The notes under the pieces were generated by a model. That model was not told the DNA's origin and did not search any database. It saw only the letters and a program-made list of their open reading frames with translations. Shown in pieces: positions 41,439 through 50,049 of a DNA stretch of 64,000 nt (its first letter is position 1; each line of letters opens with the position of its first letter). The translations under genes were made by a program, and so were the position numbers. The stretch comes from a virus. Where the stretch lies: positions 1 through 64,000 of the IMG/VR virus record IMGVR_UViG_3300021976_000010; one strand, given 5' to 3'.

Positions 41439-42332
41439 ATGGCGAAGGCAAGTGTGCAGACAGGCAAGAAGACCGCAGCTCCACCGCCGAAAGGCAAGGC
41501 GGTAGCCGTGGCGGACAAGAAGAAAGCGGGCGCTGTCACCGAGGCCGCCAGCGACGACGTTCTTGCTCTTATGCGGAAGAACGCTGGCAAGGGTGTTTCG
41601 ACGGCGATGGAAGACAACGTCGTACCGCTCGTATACATCTTGCAGGCTCTGTCGCCGCAGGTGCAGCGGAAAAAGGAGGAGTACATCGACGGCGCCGAAG
41701 CGGGCATGATCTGGTTCCGCGGCACCAAAGACGTGGTCGCCGGCGAGGAAGGCATTCCGGTGGTCCTGTGCCACTGGAACAAGTGCTGGATCGAGTGGCT
41801 CCCTGATCGCGGTGGTTATGTTGGCCGTCATGCCGAGCGTCCCGAGGCCGCAACGCTGGTCACTGACGCGCAGAACCCGAAGAAAAAGTTCTGGCGCATG
41901 CCCAACGGCAACACCGTCGTCGAGACACGCGAGCACGTTGTTCTCGTTCTCGATGTCTTCGATCGACCAACTCCGTTCGTCATCCCGATGAGCGGCAGCA
42001 ACCATCAGTCGTCCAAGGAGTGGATGACTGCGGCCAATCGCAAGATCATCCCGGGCACGGACCTCAAGGCACCGCTGTACGGCTACATCTACCGCATGAA
42101 GCTGAAGTTCCGCACCAATGATCAAGGTGACTGGTTCATGTGGGACATCCAGGACGAGAACGGTGAACCCACTATCCTCACCGATTTCGCCACCATGCAG
42201 CTCGCCAATCAGATGTCGGATGACTTCGAGAAGGGCGCGTTGCGGGCGGACAACATGACGAGCGATCAGGTTGACGACACCGCGAACGCTGGCGGTGGAA
42301 AGGGCGGCGCGAAGGCGAAAGAGCACATCTAG
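41439..42332 (+). CDS. Replication-region protein, 297 aa
   Basis: Preceded by GAAAGG and starting at ATG 41439, this protein has a lysine/alanine/proline-rich N-terminal arm and SDDVLALMR, close to the motif of the previous gene. A globular domain follows (VVPLVYILQALSPQVQRKKE; GMIWFRGTKDVVAGEEGIPV). Its acidic, glycine-rich end (SDQVDDTANAGGGKGGAKAK) looks like the flexible tail of a DNA-binding protein. Similar sequences occur in other phages beside replication genes. An ssDNA-binding or recombination role is possible but not shown. Confidence 0.7.
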   Translation: MAKASVQTGKKTAAPPPKGKAVAVADKKKAGAVTEAASDDVLALMRKNAGKGVSTAMEDNVVPLVYILQALSPQVQRKKEEYIDGAEAGMIWFRGTKDVVAGEEGIPVVLCHWNKCWIEWLPDRGGYVGRHAERPEAATLVTDAQNPKKKFWRMPNGNTVVETREHVVLVLDVFDRPTPFVIPMSGSNHQSSKEWMTAANRKIIPGTDLKAPLYGYIYRMKLKFRTNDQGDWFMWDIQDENGEPTILTDFATMQLANQMSDDFEKGALRADNMTSDQVDDTANAGGGKGGAKAKEHI

Positions 42333-42351
42333 GCACTTTCGCTCGCTCCAC

Positions 42352-42386
42352 GGGGCCGCTGTAACAGGCGGCCCCTCCTCTTTCTC
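42352..42386 (+). terminator. Intrinsic-type terminator in the replication operon
   Basis: GGGGCCGC (42352-42359) pairs with GCGGCCCC (42368-42375) around TGTAACAG, followed by TCCTCTTTCTC. The pyrimidine-rich tail is moderately U-rich, so partial termination is likely. It separates the two abundant-looking proteins from the primase gene. Confidence 0.65.
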
Positions 42387-42400
42387 ACTGTGGAATGCCA

Positions 42401-44023
42401 ATGACACCGCTTAAACGACTAATGGCGCTGTTCGAGGGCAACGATACTCACTACGGGACGCATGGCCAGCCGAGTCGCGATCCGACAGGCGAGTCTCTCA
42501 AGTGGGTCATCAAGCCGACAGCCAAGACCCTCAAGGGGCCGACGACGGAGTCAATGTGGACGGCACATATCGAGGGAAAGAAACCGCTCGGCGTGGTGCC
42601 AATTCGCACTGACGACACCACCATATGGGGCAGCATTGACTACGACGTCTATGGGCAGGACCTCACCGATCTCATCAAGAAGGTGGAGGCCGCAAAGTTT
42701 CCGCTCGTGCCCGGGCGCTCGAAGTCCGGCGGCCTGCATCTGTTCTGCTTCACGACCGAGCCGGTGCCAGCCAAGCAGATGCAGGAGGTTCTTCGCGATC
42801 TGGCCGCCGCGCTGGGCATTGCGGGCAGCGAGATATTCCCGAAGCAGAGCACGCTGCTCACCGATCGAGGCGATCAGGGCTCGTGGATGATCATGCCGTA
42901 TTTCGGCGACACCTACGACGGCAAGCTGGAGCGACAGGTTGGTCTGCGCAAGAACGGCAGCGAGATCGGCCTTCCCGAGTTCGTGCGCATCGCGGAGAAA
43001 ATGCGCGTCTCGGCAGCTCAACTCGACGAGATCAAGATTCGCAACATCGCGGCTTCCCCCGGCTCCAAGCTCAACGGGAAGGCCAAGGGTGGCAAGAAGC
43101 GGGGGAGCGCTGATGATCCGAGCATACCGTTCGGCGACGGACCGCCGTGTCTCGTGCACCTAATCGCAGACGGCGGCATCAAGCAGGGCGGCCAGAACAA
43201 CACTCTCTTTCACATGGGCGTGTACTTCAAGAAGAAATTTCCCGAGGGATGGGAGGCTGAACTTGAGCGAGCGAACGTGCTGTACTGCAATCCTCCTCAT
43301 CCTGAGCAGGGCATGTCGTCCATCATCAAGAGCCTGCGCAAGAAGGACTACGAGTACAAGTGCAAGGACGAGCCGATGCGTTCGCACTGCGACAGCATAC
43401 TGTGTCGTCGCAAGAAGCACGGGGTTACGGGCGGCAGCGGCGCAATCATGCCGACGATAACGTCGATAAAGAAGATGAACTCTGATCCGCCGGTGTGGTT
43501 TCTGGACGTGGAGGGTGTCAAGATCGAGTGTTCGACGGATGACCTGCAAGACTGGCGTCGCTTTCAGAAGCTGCTCATCAACAACCTTCACAACCCGTTC
43601 GGAGTAATACCGCAAGCCGAGTGGCTGTTCACCATTCAGGAGGCCCTGTCGCGTATGACCGAGACGATCGAGGTCGGCGAGGACGCGGGTGCCAAGGGTG
43701 AGTTTCACGAGCTTCTCGAGACGTACCTCACCAACCGACAGCGCGGGCTCAAGGAGGAAGATCTCCTGTCTGGGCGGCCATGGGAGAATCCTGAGGACGG
43801 CAGGTATTATTTCTCGCTAGGCAGGTTGTCGCGCTTTCTCGAGCGAGAGGGGCTGAAGGGACTGAACAAGCCACAGATCGTGTCGCGTATTCACGATCTC
43901 GGCGGCAACCATGCAACGCGGGTGATAAAGAACAAGAAGCTAAATCTACACTGGATTCCGGCGAACGTGGTGCAGGCCACGCCGTCGGTTAGCACGCCGA
44001 CTCTCAATGAGCGGCCCATCTGA
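42401..44023 (+). CDS. Archaeo-eukaryotic-type (TOTE-like) primase, 540 aa
   Basis: ATG 42401 is preferred to ATG 42395 because TGTGGA then stands six bases upstream. The AEP core shows GSIDYDVYG (D80, D82), then SKSGGLHLFCF (H113) and EIFPKQSTLLTDRGDQGSWM, as in TOTE-type primase domains. A lysine-rich linker precedes a C-terminal region with several cysteines (CKDEPMRSHCDSILCRR) that may bind zinc, and a helical end. It would prime phage DNA synthesis; no DnaB-type helicase lies in this window. Confidence 0.75.
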   Translation: MTPLKRLMALFEGNDTHYGTHGQPSRDPTGESLKWVIKPTAKTLKGPTTESMWTAHIEGKKPLGVVPIRTDDTTIWGSIDYDVYGQDLTDLIKKVEAAKFPLVPGRSKSGGLHLFCFTTEPVPAKQMQEVLRDLAAALGIAGSEIFPKQSTLLTDRGDQGSWMIMPYFGDTYDGKLERQVGLRKNGSEIGLPEFVRIAEKMRVSAAQLDEIKIRNIAASPGSKLNGKAKGGKKRGSADDPSIPFGDGPPCLVHLIADGGIKQGGQNNTLFHMGVYFKKKFPEGWEAELERANVLYCNPPHPEQGMSSIIKSLRKKDYEYKCKDEPMRSHCDSILCRRKKHGVTGGSGAIMPTITSIKKMNSDPPVWFLDVEGVKIECSTDDLQDWRRFQKLLINNLHNPFGVIPQAEWLFTIQEALSRMTETIEVGEDAGAKGEFHELLETYLTNRQRGLKEEDLLSGRPWENPEDGRYYFSLGRLSRFLEREGLKGLNKPQIVSRIHDLGGNHATRVIKNKKLNLHWIPANVVQATPSVSTPTLNERPI

Positions 44024-44038
44024 GGAAAGGACTGTGGA

Positions 44039-44623
44039 ATGTCTAGAGAATATCTGGGTGACGAGGTGCACATGCTCACCTCGGACATCGCGATACTGCG
44101 CAACGAGAATGAGTTGCTCAAGATGGTCAGTGAGCGCAAAGCGGAGGAGAACCGCATTCTACGCGAAGAGCTCATGAGTCTTCGCGTCGCATATGAGGAG
44201 AGGGTCACCGAAGTCGCAGCGATCCGAACCTGCCTCGAGAGCGTCGGTCTCAATATCACGAGTACGCTCCAGCGGTACATGGAACGTCGCGCACTAAAGA
44301 AAGAGACCTTGGCCACAAACACAGAGCCACCACCCAAGGAGCGAGAGTTCAGGCACCACGCAGCGGTCACGTTCAAGGAACCAGAGCTCACCGCGCCACG
44401 CTCGCGACCGCTGGCGGACGAGGTCACGCGCACCTTACCGCCCGCCGCCCGCGTGCCCGTGGCGCGCACCGATGAACCGGTTCCGCCCGCGCCCGCATTC
44501 CTGCGCGCGGGCGGCATGCGCAACGACATTGTTGACAGTCGGCTGCCGAAAGCCGATATCGTCAGTGACGACGATGAGATGCGCAACATGCACGAGAGTC
44601 TTGATAGCAGGAGGAAGGCATGA
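44039..44623 (+). CDS. Coiled-coil protein, 194 aa
   Basis: ATG 44039 follows TGAGGAAAGG. Residues about 15-70 form a long coiled coil (LRNENELLKMVSERKAEENR). The rest is a disordered, proline- and arginine-rich region containing two REF/PARxP patches (PPPKEREFRHHAAV). It overlaps the Nudix gene by ATGA. It may be a scaffold for the replication proteins. No recognised family. Confidence 0.65.
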   Translation: MSREYLGDEVHMLTSDIAILRNENELLKMVSERKAEENRILREELMSLRVAYEERVTEVAAIRTCLESVGLNITSTLQRYMERRALKKETLATNTEPPPKEREFRHHAAVTFKEPELTAPRSRPLADEVTRTLPPAARVPVARTDEPVPPAPAFLRAGGMRNDIVDSRLPKADIVSDDDEMRNMHESLDSRRKA

Positions 44624-45069
44624 GCGAGGAGCACCGGAAGTATGTCGCCGGTTTCCTGTTTCTCAGGGGTCGGGTCTTGCTCGTGCGCAAGACTCACCCT
44701 AAGTGGCAGGCCGGTATGATGAACGCCGTCGGCGGTGAGATCGAGGGAATCGAAAGCCCACGCGACGCGATGGTGCGTGAGTTCAATGAGGAGGCGAGGC
44801 TGCTCACCACCGACTGGTTTCAGTTCGCGTCTGAACACGGCCCGGGCTACGAGGTGCACTTCTTCAGACACGCGCTTTCAAACGACTCGTCATACAGGCC
44901 GCCGAGAGAAAATGACAAGGGTGAGGAGCTAGAGTGGTGCGACCCGAACGGTGTCAAGTATCCCGTCATCGGCAATCTGCACTGGCTCCTTCCACTGGCA
45001 GAGGATCCGCGCCCGATCCACTGCATGGTTGAAACAACGGGCGACATAAGGAAACTGGTAACATGGTAA
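44620..45069 (+). CDS. Nudix hydrolase, 149 aa
   Basis: The Nudix box starts at G39: G39-x5-E45-x7-R53-E54-x2-E57-E58 (GGEIEGIESPRDAMVREFNEE). The expected glycine after EEA is replaced by arginine (R60), but all metal-binding acidic residues remain. Nudix enzymes cleave nucleoside diphosphates linked to another group. In this operon it could sanitise dNTPs or process the modified nucleotides made downstream. ATG 44620 is coupled to the previous gene. Confidence 0.85.
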   Translation: MSEEHRKYVAGFLFLRGRVLLVRKTHPKWQAGMMNAVGGEIEGIESPRDAMVREFNEEARLLTTDWFQFASEHGPGYEVHFFRHALSNDSSYRPPRENDKGEELEWCDPNGVKYPVIGNLHWLLPLAEDPRPIHCMVETTGDIRKLVTW

Positions 45070-45524
45070 AGACGCAGGGACCGCAGGGCTGGATCGCGGT
45101 CGATTGGGACGGGACGGTCGTGGAGTACCACGGCTGGACCAAGTGGAACGAGTTCGGTCCACCTATCATACCGATGGTGGACCGTATCAAGCAGTGGCTC
45201 GCCGAGGGCAAGGACGTGCGCATTTTCACGGCGCGCGTTGGCCTGCCTCACGAGGACACCAAGGAGGAGACGTGCTTCAAGACCGGCGAGAAATTCACGA
45301 GCGTCATGATGAAGCACGCCATCGCGTCGCACTGTGAGAAGATCATCGGTCAGCGCCTGCGGGTGCAGTGCTACAAGGACCTCCACACGATCGAGATATG
45401 GGATGATCGGGCGGTCGGCGTGGTCGCGAACACCGGGCGGACGCTGGTTGAGGCGGGTATCGCCGAAGCCGTTGCGCGACACGGCAAGACGTGGCTCGCA
45501 GATGAAACCGACGGGAGAGACTGA
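45063..45524 (+). CDS. HAD-superfamily phosphatase-like protein, 153 aa
   Basis: ATG 45063 overlaps the Nudix stop. Motif I WIAVDWDGTVV has both aspartates (D14, D16), followed by motif II RIFTARV and a C-terminal EIWDDRAVGVV segment with the DD acidic pair. This is a compact HAD fold without a large cap. Candidate substrates are nucleoside or sugar phosphates; given the glycosylation genes nearby, a sugar phosphatase is possible. Exact specificity cannot be read from sequence. Confidence 0.75.
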   Translation: MVKTQGPQGWIAVDWDGTVVEYHGWTKWNEFGPPIIPMVDRIKQWLAEGKDVRIFTARVGLPHEDTKEETCFKTGEKFTSVMMKHAIASHCEKIIGQRLRVQCYKDLHTIEIWDDRAVGVVANTGRTLVEAGIAEAVARHGKTWLADETDGRD

Positions 45525-45808
45525 TGGGCTGGAAATACATAATGATCCAGAGCAAGCACGGCGACGTGACGTACAACTGGCCAATCATCTTTCCGGACAA
45601 GATGATTCACAGCGAAGTGGCAGGTTGCGCGCGCATGATGGTGCCTGTCAAGGGTTCTGTCACGGGCATCGTGTCGGCTGGCAAGATCGAGCATCTCGAG
45701 GTCAACGGGCTGGGCGGCGACAGCGAGACACTCAGTCTTGACTCGCGGCCCGAGCAGGACAGTGCAATCATCGAGATGTACAGCTATCTGCATGGGATCG
45801 AAACATGA
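45524..45808 (+). CDS. Hypothetical protein, 94 aa
   Basis: ATG 45524 shares a base with the HAD stop. It is a compact alpha/beta protein (YIMIQSKHGDVTYNWPIIFP, IVSAGKIEHLEVNGLGG, LDSRPEQDSAIIEMYSYL). It is coupled to the helicase gene at its end (ATGA). Function unknown. Confidence 0.7.
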   Translation: MGWKYIMIQSKHGDVTYNWPIIFPDKMIHSEVAGCARMMVPVKGSVTGIVSAGKIEHLEVNGLGGDSETLSLDSRPEQDSAIIEMYSYLHGIET

Positions 45809-47367
45809 GCTTCTACCCAGACATCATGCTCGGTCCACCGGGCACCGGCAAGACGACCACGCTCCTCAATATCCTTGATGAGGAGCTGACGAAGGGGACG
45901 AAGCCGAATCGTATCGGCTACGTCTCGTTCACGCAGCGGGCCGCCGACGAGGCACGCACGCGCGCCATGAAACGGTTCAACCTCGAGAAGGACGACCTGC
46001 CGTACTTCCAGACCATCCACAGTCTGTGCTTTCGTCAGCTCGGCCTTCGCAGCGCCATGGTGCTCGCAGGCACCAAGCTGAACGAGTTTGCGGACTGGTG
46101 CGGCATACGCGTGACCGGGCGCGCGTGGTCGAGCGACGGGACCATGTCGCAGTTCGAGGCTGGTGACCGCATACTATTCATGGAGAACCTGTCTAGGGTG
46201 CGAGGTGTCGAACTACGAACGCTCTTTAATGAGGACGACGATGAACAGTCGTGGGAAGAAGTGGACCGCGTTGCCCGGGCGCTGGCCAAGTACAAAAAGG
46301 AGCATCACCTCGTAGACTACACCGACATGCTCTCGCAGTTCGTCAGGAGCGGCATCAAGCTCAACCTCGACGTACTGCTCGTCGACGAGGCGCAGGATCT
46401 CAGCTTTCTTCAGTGGCGCGTGGTGTTCCAGCTTGCCAATGACTGTCGCCGCGTTGTCGTAGCAGGTGACGACGATCAGGCCATCTACCGCTGGGCAGGG
46501 GCTGACGTCGAGCAGTTCATCAATCTCGAGGGCAATGTGTCGGTGCTCGGGCAGTCGTGGCGCTGCCCGCCGCAAATTCAGGACGTCAGCGCGGGCGTCA
46601 TAGGTGGCGTGGTGCACAGGCGTACGAAAAAGTGGGAGCCGCGCAAGGGCAAGGGCGTGGTGGACAGGGTCGTGGACTTCGATGAAGCTGACGTCAACGA
46701 CAAGTGGCGCGAAGATTCTGCCACGTCCCCCGTTCTCGTGCTCGCGAGGAACCAGTACATTCTTCAGGAGCACGTTGAACCGCTCCTGCGCGAGCGGGGG
46801 ATTGTGTATGAGATGAACGGCAGATCGTCGATCCCGATGAAGGCGCTACAGGCGGCAGAGGCGTGGGAGTTGCTGAAGAAGGGCAAGAAGGTGTCGCTCG
46901 GTGACTGCCGGCTCATGTACGATATGATGAATCCGAAGAACAACGCGGGGCAGGCCGCTGTCAAGCACGGGTTCAAGGGTCTGCGGGGCTTCGGCGAGGA
47001 TACCGAGTTGGCTCTCAGCATGCGCGACCTGATTCAGCACGGCGGGCTTCTCGTGAACACGAAGCTGTTATGGCACGAAGCACTCGATCGCATGCCAGCC
47101 GATGATCTATCCTACATGCTGGCGGCACGGCGCAGGGGCGAGAAGCTGCGCAGTGCTCCGCGCGTGCGACTGAGCACTATTCACAGCGCCAAGGGTGCAG
47201 AGGCGGACCACGTTGTTCTCATGACCGAGATGGCGTGGCGTACTGCACGCGAGGCTGAACAGAATCCGGATGATGAACGGCGTGTTTGGTACGTCGGCGT
47301 CACGAGGGCACGGCAGCGACTCACGATCGTGAGTTCGCAAACTCAAAACGAATGTCAATGGGTGTGA
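45805..47367 (+). CDS. UvrD/Rep-family superfamily 1 helicase, 520 aa
   Basis: Walker A LGPPGTGKTTT (about 9-19), the LLVDEAQDLS Walker B at about 192-201, GDDDQAIYRWAGAD (motif III), LSTIHSAKGAEADHVVL (motif V) and WYVGVTRARQRL (motif VI) make a complete UvrD-like helicase. It is shorter than E. coli UvrD (about 720 residues) and probably has reduced 1B/2B subdomains. It would unwind DNA for replication or recombination. ATG 45805 overlaps the preceding stop. Confidence 0.9.
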   Translation: MSFYPDIMLGPPGTGKTTTLLNILDEELTKGTKPNRIGYVSFTQRAADEARTRAMKRFNLEKDDLPYFQTIHSLCFRQLGLRSAMVLAGTKLNEFADWCGIRVTGRAWSSDGTMSQFEAGDRILFMENLSRVRGVELRTLFNEDDDEQSWEEVDRVARALAKYKKEHHLVDYTDMLSQFVRSGIKLNLDVLLVDEAQDLSFLQWRVVFQLANDCRRVVVAGDDDQAIYRWAGADVEQFINLEGNVSVLGQSWRCPPQIQDVSAGVIGGVVHRRTKKWEPRKGKGVVDRVVDFDEADVNDKWREDSATSPVLVLARNQYILQEHVEPLLRERGIVYEMNGRSSIPMKALQAAEAWELLKKGKKVSLGDCRLMYDMMNPKNNAGQAAVKHGFKGLRGFGEDTELALSMRDLIQHGGLLVNTKLLWHEALDRMPADDLSYMLAARRRGEKLRSAPRVRLSTIHSAKGAEADHVVLMTEMAWRTAREAEQNPDDERRVWYVGVTRARQRLTIVSSQTQNECQWV

Positions 47368-47368
47368 T

Positions 47369-47911
47369 ATGCAAGACGTGATGGTTGATATGGAAACATG
47401 GGGTAAGCGCCCGGGCTGCATGATGCGCAGTCTTGGCGCGGTGTTCTTCGATCCCGAGACCGGGGCACTCGGTGACGAGTTCTACTGCAACATCAGCGAC
47501 GCATCGTGCAAGAAGCTGAAGATGCACAAGGACCCGGACACCGTGGAGTGGTGGGGAAAACCAGACATGGCACTCGCAAACAAGCAACTCGCCGAGGGGC
47601 AGGAGCCTATCGACGAGGTCCTGAAGAAGTTCAACGCCTTCTGGCGTGCGGGCAAGGGCATTCACTTCTGGTCGCAGGGTCTGAACTTCGACGAGCCTCT
47701 GCTGAGCTGGGCATATCACGCGGCCGGATGGCAGGATAAACCCTGGAACTTCAGCAAGGCGCAGGACACGCGAACAGCGTACAGGTTGGCACAGTTCAAC
47801 CCGTACAATATCAAGCGCAACGGCACCTATCACAACGCGCTCGACGACGCCAAGCATCAGGTCGTATGTGTTTCGATGGCAGTGCGCAAGATTCGGGGCA
47901 AGCTGGTATGA
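47369..47911 (+). CDS. DnaQ-like 3'-5' exonuclease, 180 aa
   Basis: The DEDD exonuclease core shows VDMETWG (D7, E9), a central WSQGLNFDEPLLSWA (D in motif II) and YHNALDDAKHQ near the C-terminus (H and D of motif III). This resembles the Rv2179c/RNase T-like group. The polymerase downstream has its own exonuclease domain, so this may be a free proofreading or end-processing enzyme. ATG 47369 lies two bases past the helicase stop. Confidence 0.85.
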   Translation: MQDVMVDMETWGKRPGCMMRSLGAVFFDPETGALGDEFYCNISDASCKKLKMHKDPDTVEWWGKPDMALANKQLAEGQEPIDEVLKKFNAFWRAGKGIHFWSQGLNFDEPLLSWAYHAAGWQDKPWNFSKAQDTRTAYRLAQFNPYNIKRNGTYHNALDDAKHQVVCVSMAVRKIRGKLV

Positions 47912-48093
47912 GGCGCTCACCTGCAGAAGGTGGAATCATGAACGGCGGCCCATTGTCGGGCCGCCGTATGGCGTGGGGCGGGCCTGTCATGCCGATGCAC
48001 GATGATACGGGCCTTGTCATTGGTGCATACTTCTGGATCGAGGATCACTGGGAGTATGAAGCGGAGAGGAGAGGAAATGAACACCAAGAATGA
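47908..48093 (+). CDS. Hypothetical protein, 61 aa
   Basis: ATG 47908 is in an ATGA overlap with the exonuclease stop; ATG 47938 is an alternative with AGAAGG upstream. The first 30 residues are glycine/arginine-rich because the DNA forms a hairpin there, and the C-terminal part (IGAYFWIEDHWEYEAERRG) looks like normal protein. Moderately supported. Confidence 0.5.
   Translation: MRRSPAEGGIMNGGPLSGRRMAWGGPVMPMHDDTGLVIGAYFWIEDHWEYEAERRGNEHQE
47942..47967 (+). terminator. Strong hairpin after the exonuclease gene
   Basis: ACGGCGGCCC (47942-47951) pairs perfectly with GGGCCGCCGT (47958-47967) around ATTGTC. It is not followed by a U-run. It lies 31 bases past the exonuclease stop and inside a short ORF, so it may stabilise the upstream mRNA or attenuate transcription. 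Confidence 0.4.
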
Positions 48094-48520
48094 ACAGGAC
48101 GCCTTGCTCAGCCAGTGTCTGGTGGAATTGGGATTTCGGTTGTTCACCGTTCCATCAATGCTTTCTACGGACACGAACATGCAATACTATGTCGTCTATC
48201 CTGCTGTCGAATTTTATATGCACACGAACGGTGATGTATTCGTGTACGACCAGAGTAGACCATGGGATAGTCTAGCCGTGTCTTTCTGGCATAAGACAAC
48301 GACCCGGCATGTTCACAGCGCAGTGCGCACGTGTCGAATGAGCTATCTAGGCTATCTTGATAGAATGCGGCGACGTCGTGCATCTGGGAGCAGTCAGCGT
48401 CGAACGCAGGCGATAGCGTATTACAAGTTGGAACGTGAACTAAGAAGATTCACTGGAGAAAAGGCTATGACAACCGCAGAGCTGCGCAAGTTTGAAAGGG
48501 ATGCAGACGATGCCGCGTAA
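48077..48520 (+). CDS. Hypothetical protein, 147 aa
   Basis: GAGAGGAGAGGAA gives an excellent ribosome binding site before ATG 48077. The protein starts polar, then has an aromatic, beta-rich middle (MQYYVVYPAVEFYMHTNGDV) and a basic helical C-terminus (RMRRRRASGSSQRRTQAIAY). Its base composition is less GC-rich than its neighbours. A nucleic-acid-binding role is plausible from the basic end. Not recognised. Confidence 0.7.
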   Translation: MNTKNEQDALLSQCLVELGFRLFTVPSMLSTDTNMQYYVVYPAVEFYMHTNGDVFVYDQSRPWDSLAVSFWHKTTTRHVHSAVRTCRMSYLGYLDRMRRRRASGSSQRRTQAIAYYKLERELRRFTGEKAMTTAELRKFERDADDAA

Positions 48521-48671
48521 CTGCTCAAAGTGCGACGCTCTCATGGAGCAGCAAGAGGACGACCCATCAGTCGGTATCACTGGCTGCTGGACATGTACCA
48601 ACTGTGACCACGTCGAGCCTCTCGAGGACGACGATCACTATCTCGACGATTGCTCAAGGGAGGACAGGTGA
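48510..48671 (+). CDS. Small zinc-ribbon-like protein, 53 aa
   Basis: ATG 48510 overlaps the preceding gene by 11 bases, and its stop overlaps the hypermodification gene (TGATG). CSKCDALM (C5, C8) and CWTCTNCDHVE (C26, C29, C32) form a two-knuckle zinc ribbon, followed by an acidic tail. It is next to the base-modification genes, so it could be a partner or DNA-binding adaptor. Confidence 0.65.
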   Translation: MPRNCSKCDALMEQQEDDPSVGITGCWTCTNCDHVEPLEDDDHYLDDCSREDR

Positions 48672-49663
48672 TGTCTAGACGAGTTACCAAGGCACAGCAG
48701 AAGGGACTCGACGCGTTCTTCGAGTACGCGCGCAAGCGTCATCTGTGCTATATCATGAAGAACGCAGACCCAAGCTGGAAGATCGACGACGATATTCTCA
48801 GTCACTTCAGTTTCTGCAACGTGTTTCGCGAGCTCGACAAGACCACCATCTGGTTTGCCGAGAACGTGCGCAAGCCGCTCGACAAGGAGAAGCACCCGGG
48901 CCTGATACTGGCCACGGTGCTGTTTCGCATGTTCAACCGGATCGAGACCGGCGAGGCCATGTTCTGCGATGATAATCTGCTTGGCGACGCCAGCGCGTTT
49001 CACGAGTTCTACGCGACCGGCAAGACCGCACCGCTGCGCAGGGCCATCATCAACCGGCTCGGCAAGAAGGGACCATATGTCACGGGCTCGTACATCATCG
49101 CAGGCCCGGGCGGCATGTCGAAGCTCGACGGCATGCTAAAGGTGGTCAAGGACTTCCATGACTCGACGGCCGAGTTAGACCTTGTCCAGTCCGACTGGAC
49201 ACTCGCCAACGAACGTATGGAGCTACACAAGTTCTCACTCCAGCAGGCGCATTCGTGGCTTCGTCAGTTCAGCTTCATGGGCACGTTCCACGCATACGAG
49301 ATAGTCACCGATCTGCGGTGGACACACCTGCTTCGCCGCGCCCCCGATATCCATTCGTGGGCGAATCCAGGCCCGGGGTGCAGGCGGGGGTTGAACGTGC
49401 TCATGGGTCGTGATAAGGACGCGCGGGAGTGGACAAACAACGATGAGCTGCTCAACGAGATGAACATAATTCTTGAGGAGTCGACGACGAAACGGCAATG
49501 GCAGGCGTTCGCCGGGCAGATGAATGCCAAGTATCCAAAGCTGAGTACACCATTCTCATGGGAAATGCGTGACGTCGAGCACACGCTATGCGAATTCGAC
49601 AAGTACGAGCGAACGCGGCACGGTGAGGGCAGGCCGCGCGGACGTTATCGGGGACACGAGTAG
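48671..49663 (+). CDS. DNA base hypermodification protein (5-hmdU kinase helical / aGPT-Pplase-like)
   Basis: ATG 48671 lies in a TGATG overlap. The 330-residue protein shows FFEYARKRHLCYIMKNADPS at 16-35, HFSFCNVFRELDKTTIWFAE at 45-64, VTDLRWTHLLRRAPDIHSWA at 212-231 and NPGPGCRRGLNVL at 232-244. SWEMRDVEHTLCEFDKYER at 296-314 and a GEGRPRGRYRG tail follow. I recall this set from the alpha-glutamyl/putrescinyl-thymine pyrophosphorylase and hmdU-kinase-helical families, distant DNA-glycosylase relatives that alter thymine derivatives within phage DNA. It would act on DNA already containing 5-hydroxymethyl-dU. The exact clade is uncertain. Confidence 0.85.
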   Translation: MSRRVTKAQQKGLDAFFEYARKRHLCYIMKNADPSWKIDDDILSHFSFCNVFRELDKTTIWFAENVRKPLDKEKHPGLILATVLFRMFNRIETGEAMFCDDNLLGDASAFHEFYATGKTAPLRRAIINRLGKKGPYVTGSYIIAGPGGMSKLDGMLKVVKDFHDSTAELDLVQSDWTLANERMELHKFSLQQAHSWLRQFSFMGTFHAYEIVTDLRWTHLLRRAPDIHSWANPGPGCRRGLNVLMGRDKDAREWTNNDELLNEMNIILEESTTKRQWQAFAGQMNAKYPKLSTPFSWEMRDVEHTLCEFDKYERTRHGEGRPRGRYRGHE

Positions 49664-49679
49664 CACAGGGAGTAGCGTC

Positions 49680-49748
49680 ATGAGTTTCTATGGAGCACTG
49701 TTCATGGGTGTAGTCGTGATACACGTGGCCGCGAGGTACATCGCATGA
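49680..49748 (+). CDS. 22-aa hydrophobic peptide
   Basis: CAGGGAG ten bases before ATG 49680 and an ATGA overlap with the next gene support translation. The peptide MSFYGALFMGVVVIHVAARY is almost all hydrophobic and could be a mini membrane protein. It is too short to call firmly. Confidence 0.35.
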   Translation: MSFYGALFMGVVVIHVAARYIA

Positions 49749-50047
49749 ACGACACGCATGACCCGACGAACGCCACGTTCTACGCGTTCAAGGGCTATAG
49801 CCTCAGCCGCAAATACTACACGCTCGGTCGAGGTCACCTATCGAAGACGGTGTTCGATCCGCGCACGCCTGACAGGCTCGCACAGATACTTCTCGACAAT
49901 GACAATTGCTGGCCCGGTCTGTCTGGTCCGGGTGAGAGTTTCTTTCGCATCGTAATAGGTGACGAGTCTATCGACCATGGGTATCCACTCATGTTCGACC
50001 CTTCACACGGAATGGTGTTTAACACCGAGTCAACCAAGGAGAAGTGA
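49745..50047 (+). CDS. Hypothetical protein, 100 aa
   Basis: ATG 49745 is in an ATGA overlap. The protein is polar and mixed alpha/beta (YSLSRKYYTLGRGHLSKTVF; LAQILLDNDNCWPGLSGPGE). It lies between the hypermodification protein and the glycosyltransferases. It does not match a known family. The next start is three bases downstream. Confidence 0.7.
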   Translation: MNDTHDPTNATFYAFKGYSLSRKYYTLGRGHLSKTVFDPRTPDRLAQILLDNDNCWPGLSGPGESFFRIVIGDESIDHGYPLMFDPSHGMVFNTESTKEK

Positions 50048-50049
50048 CC

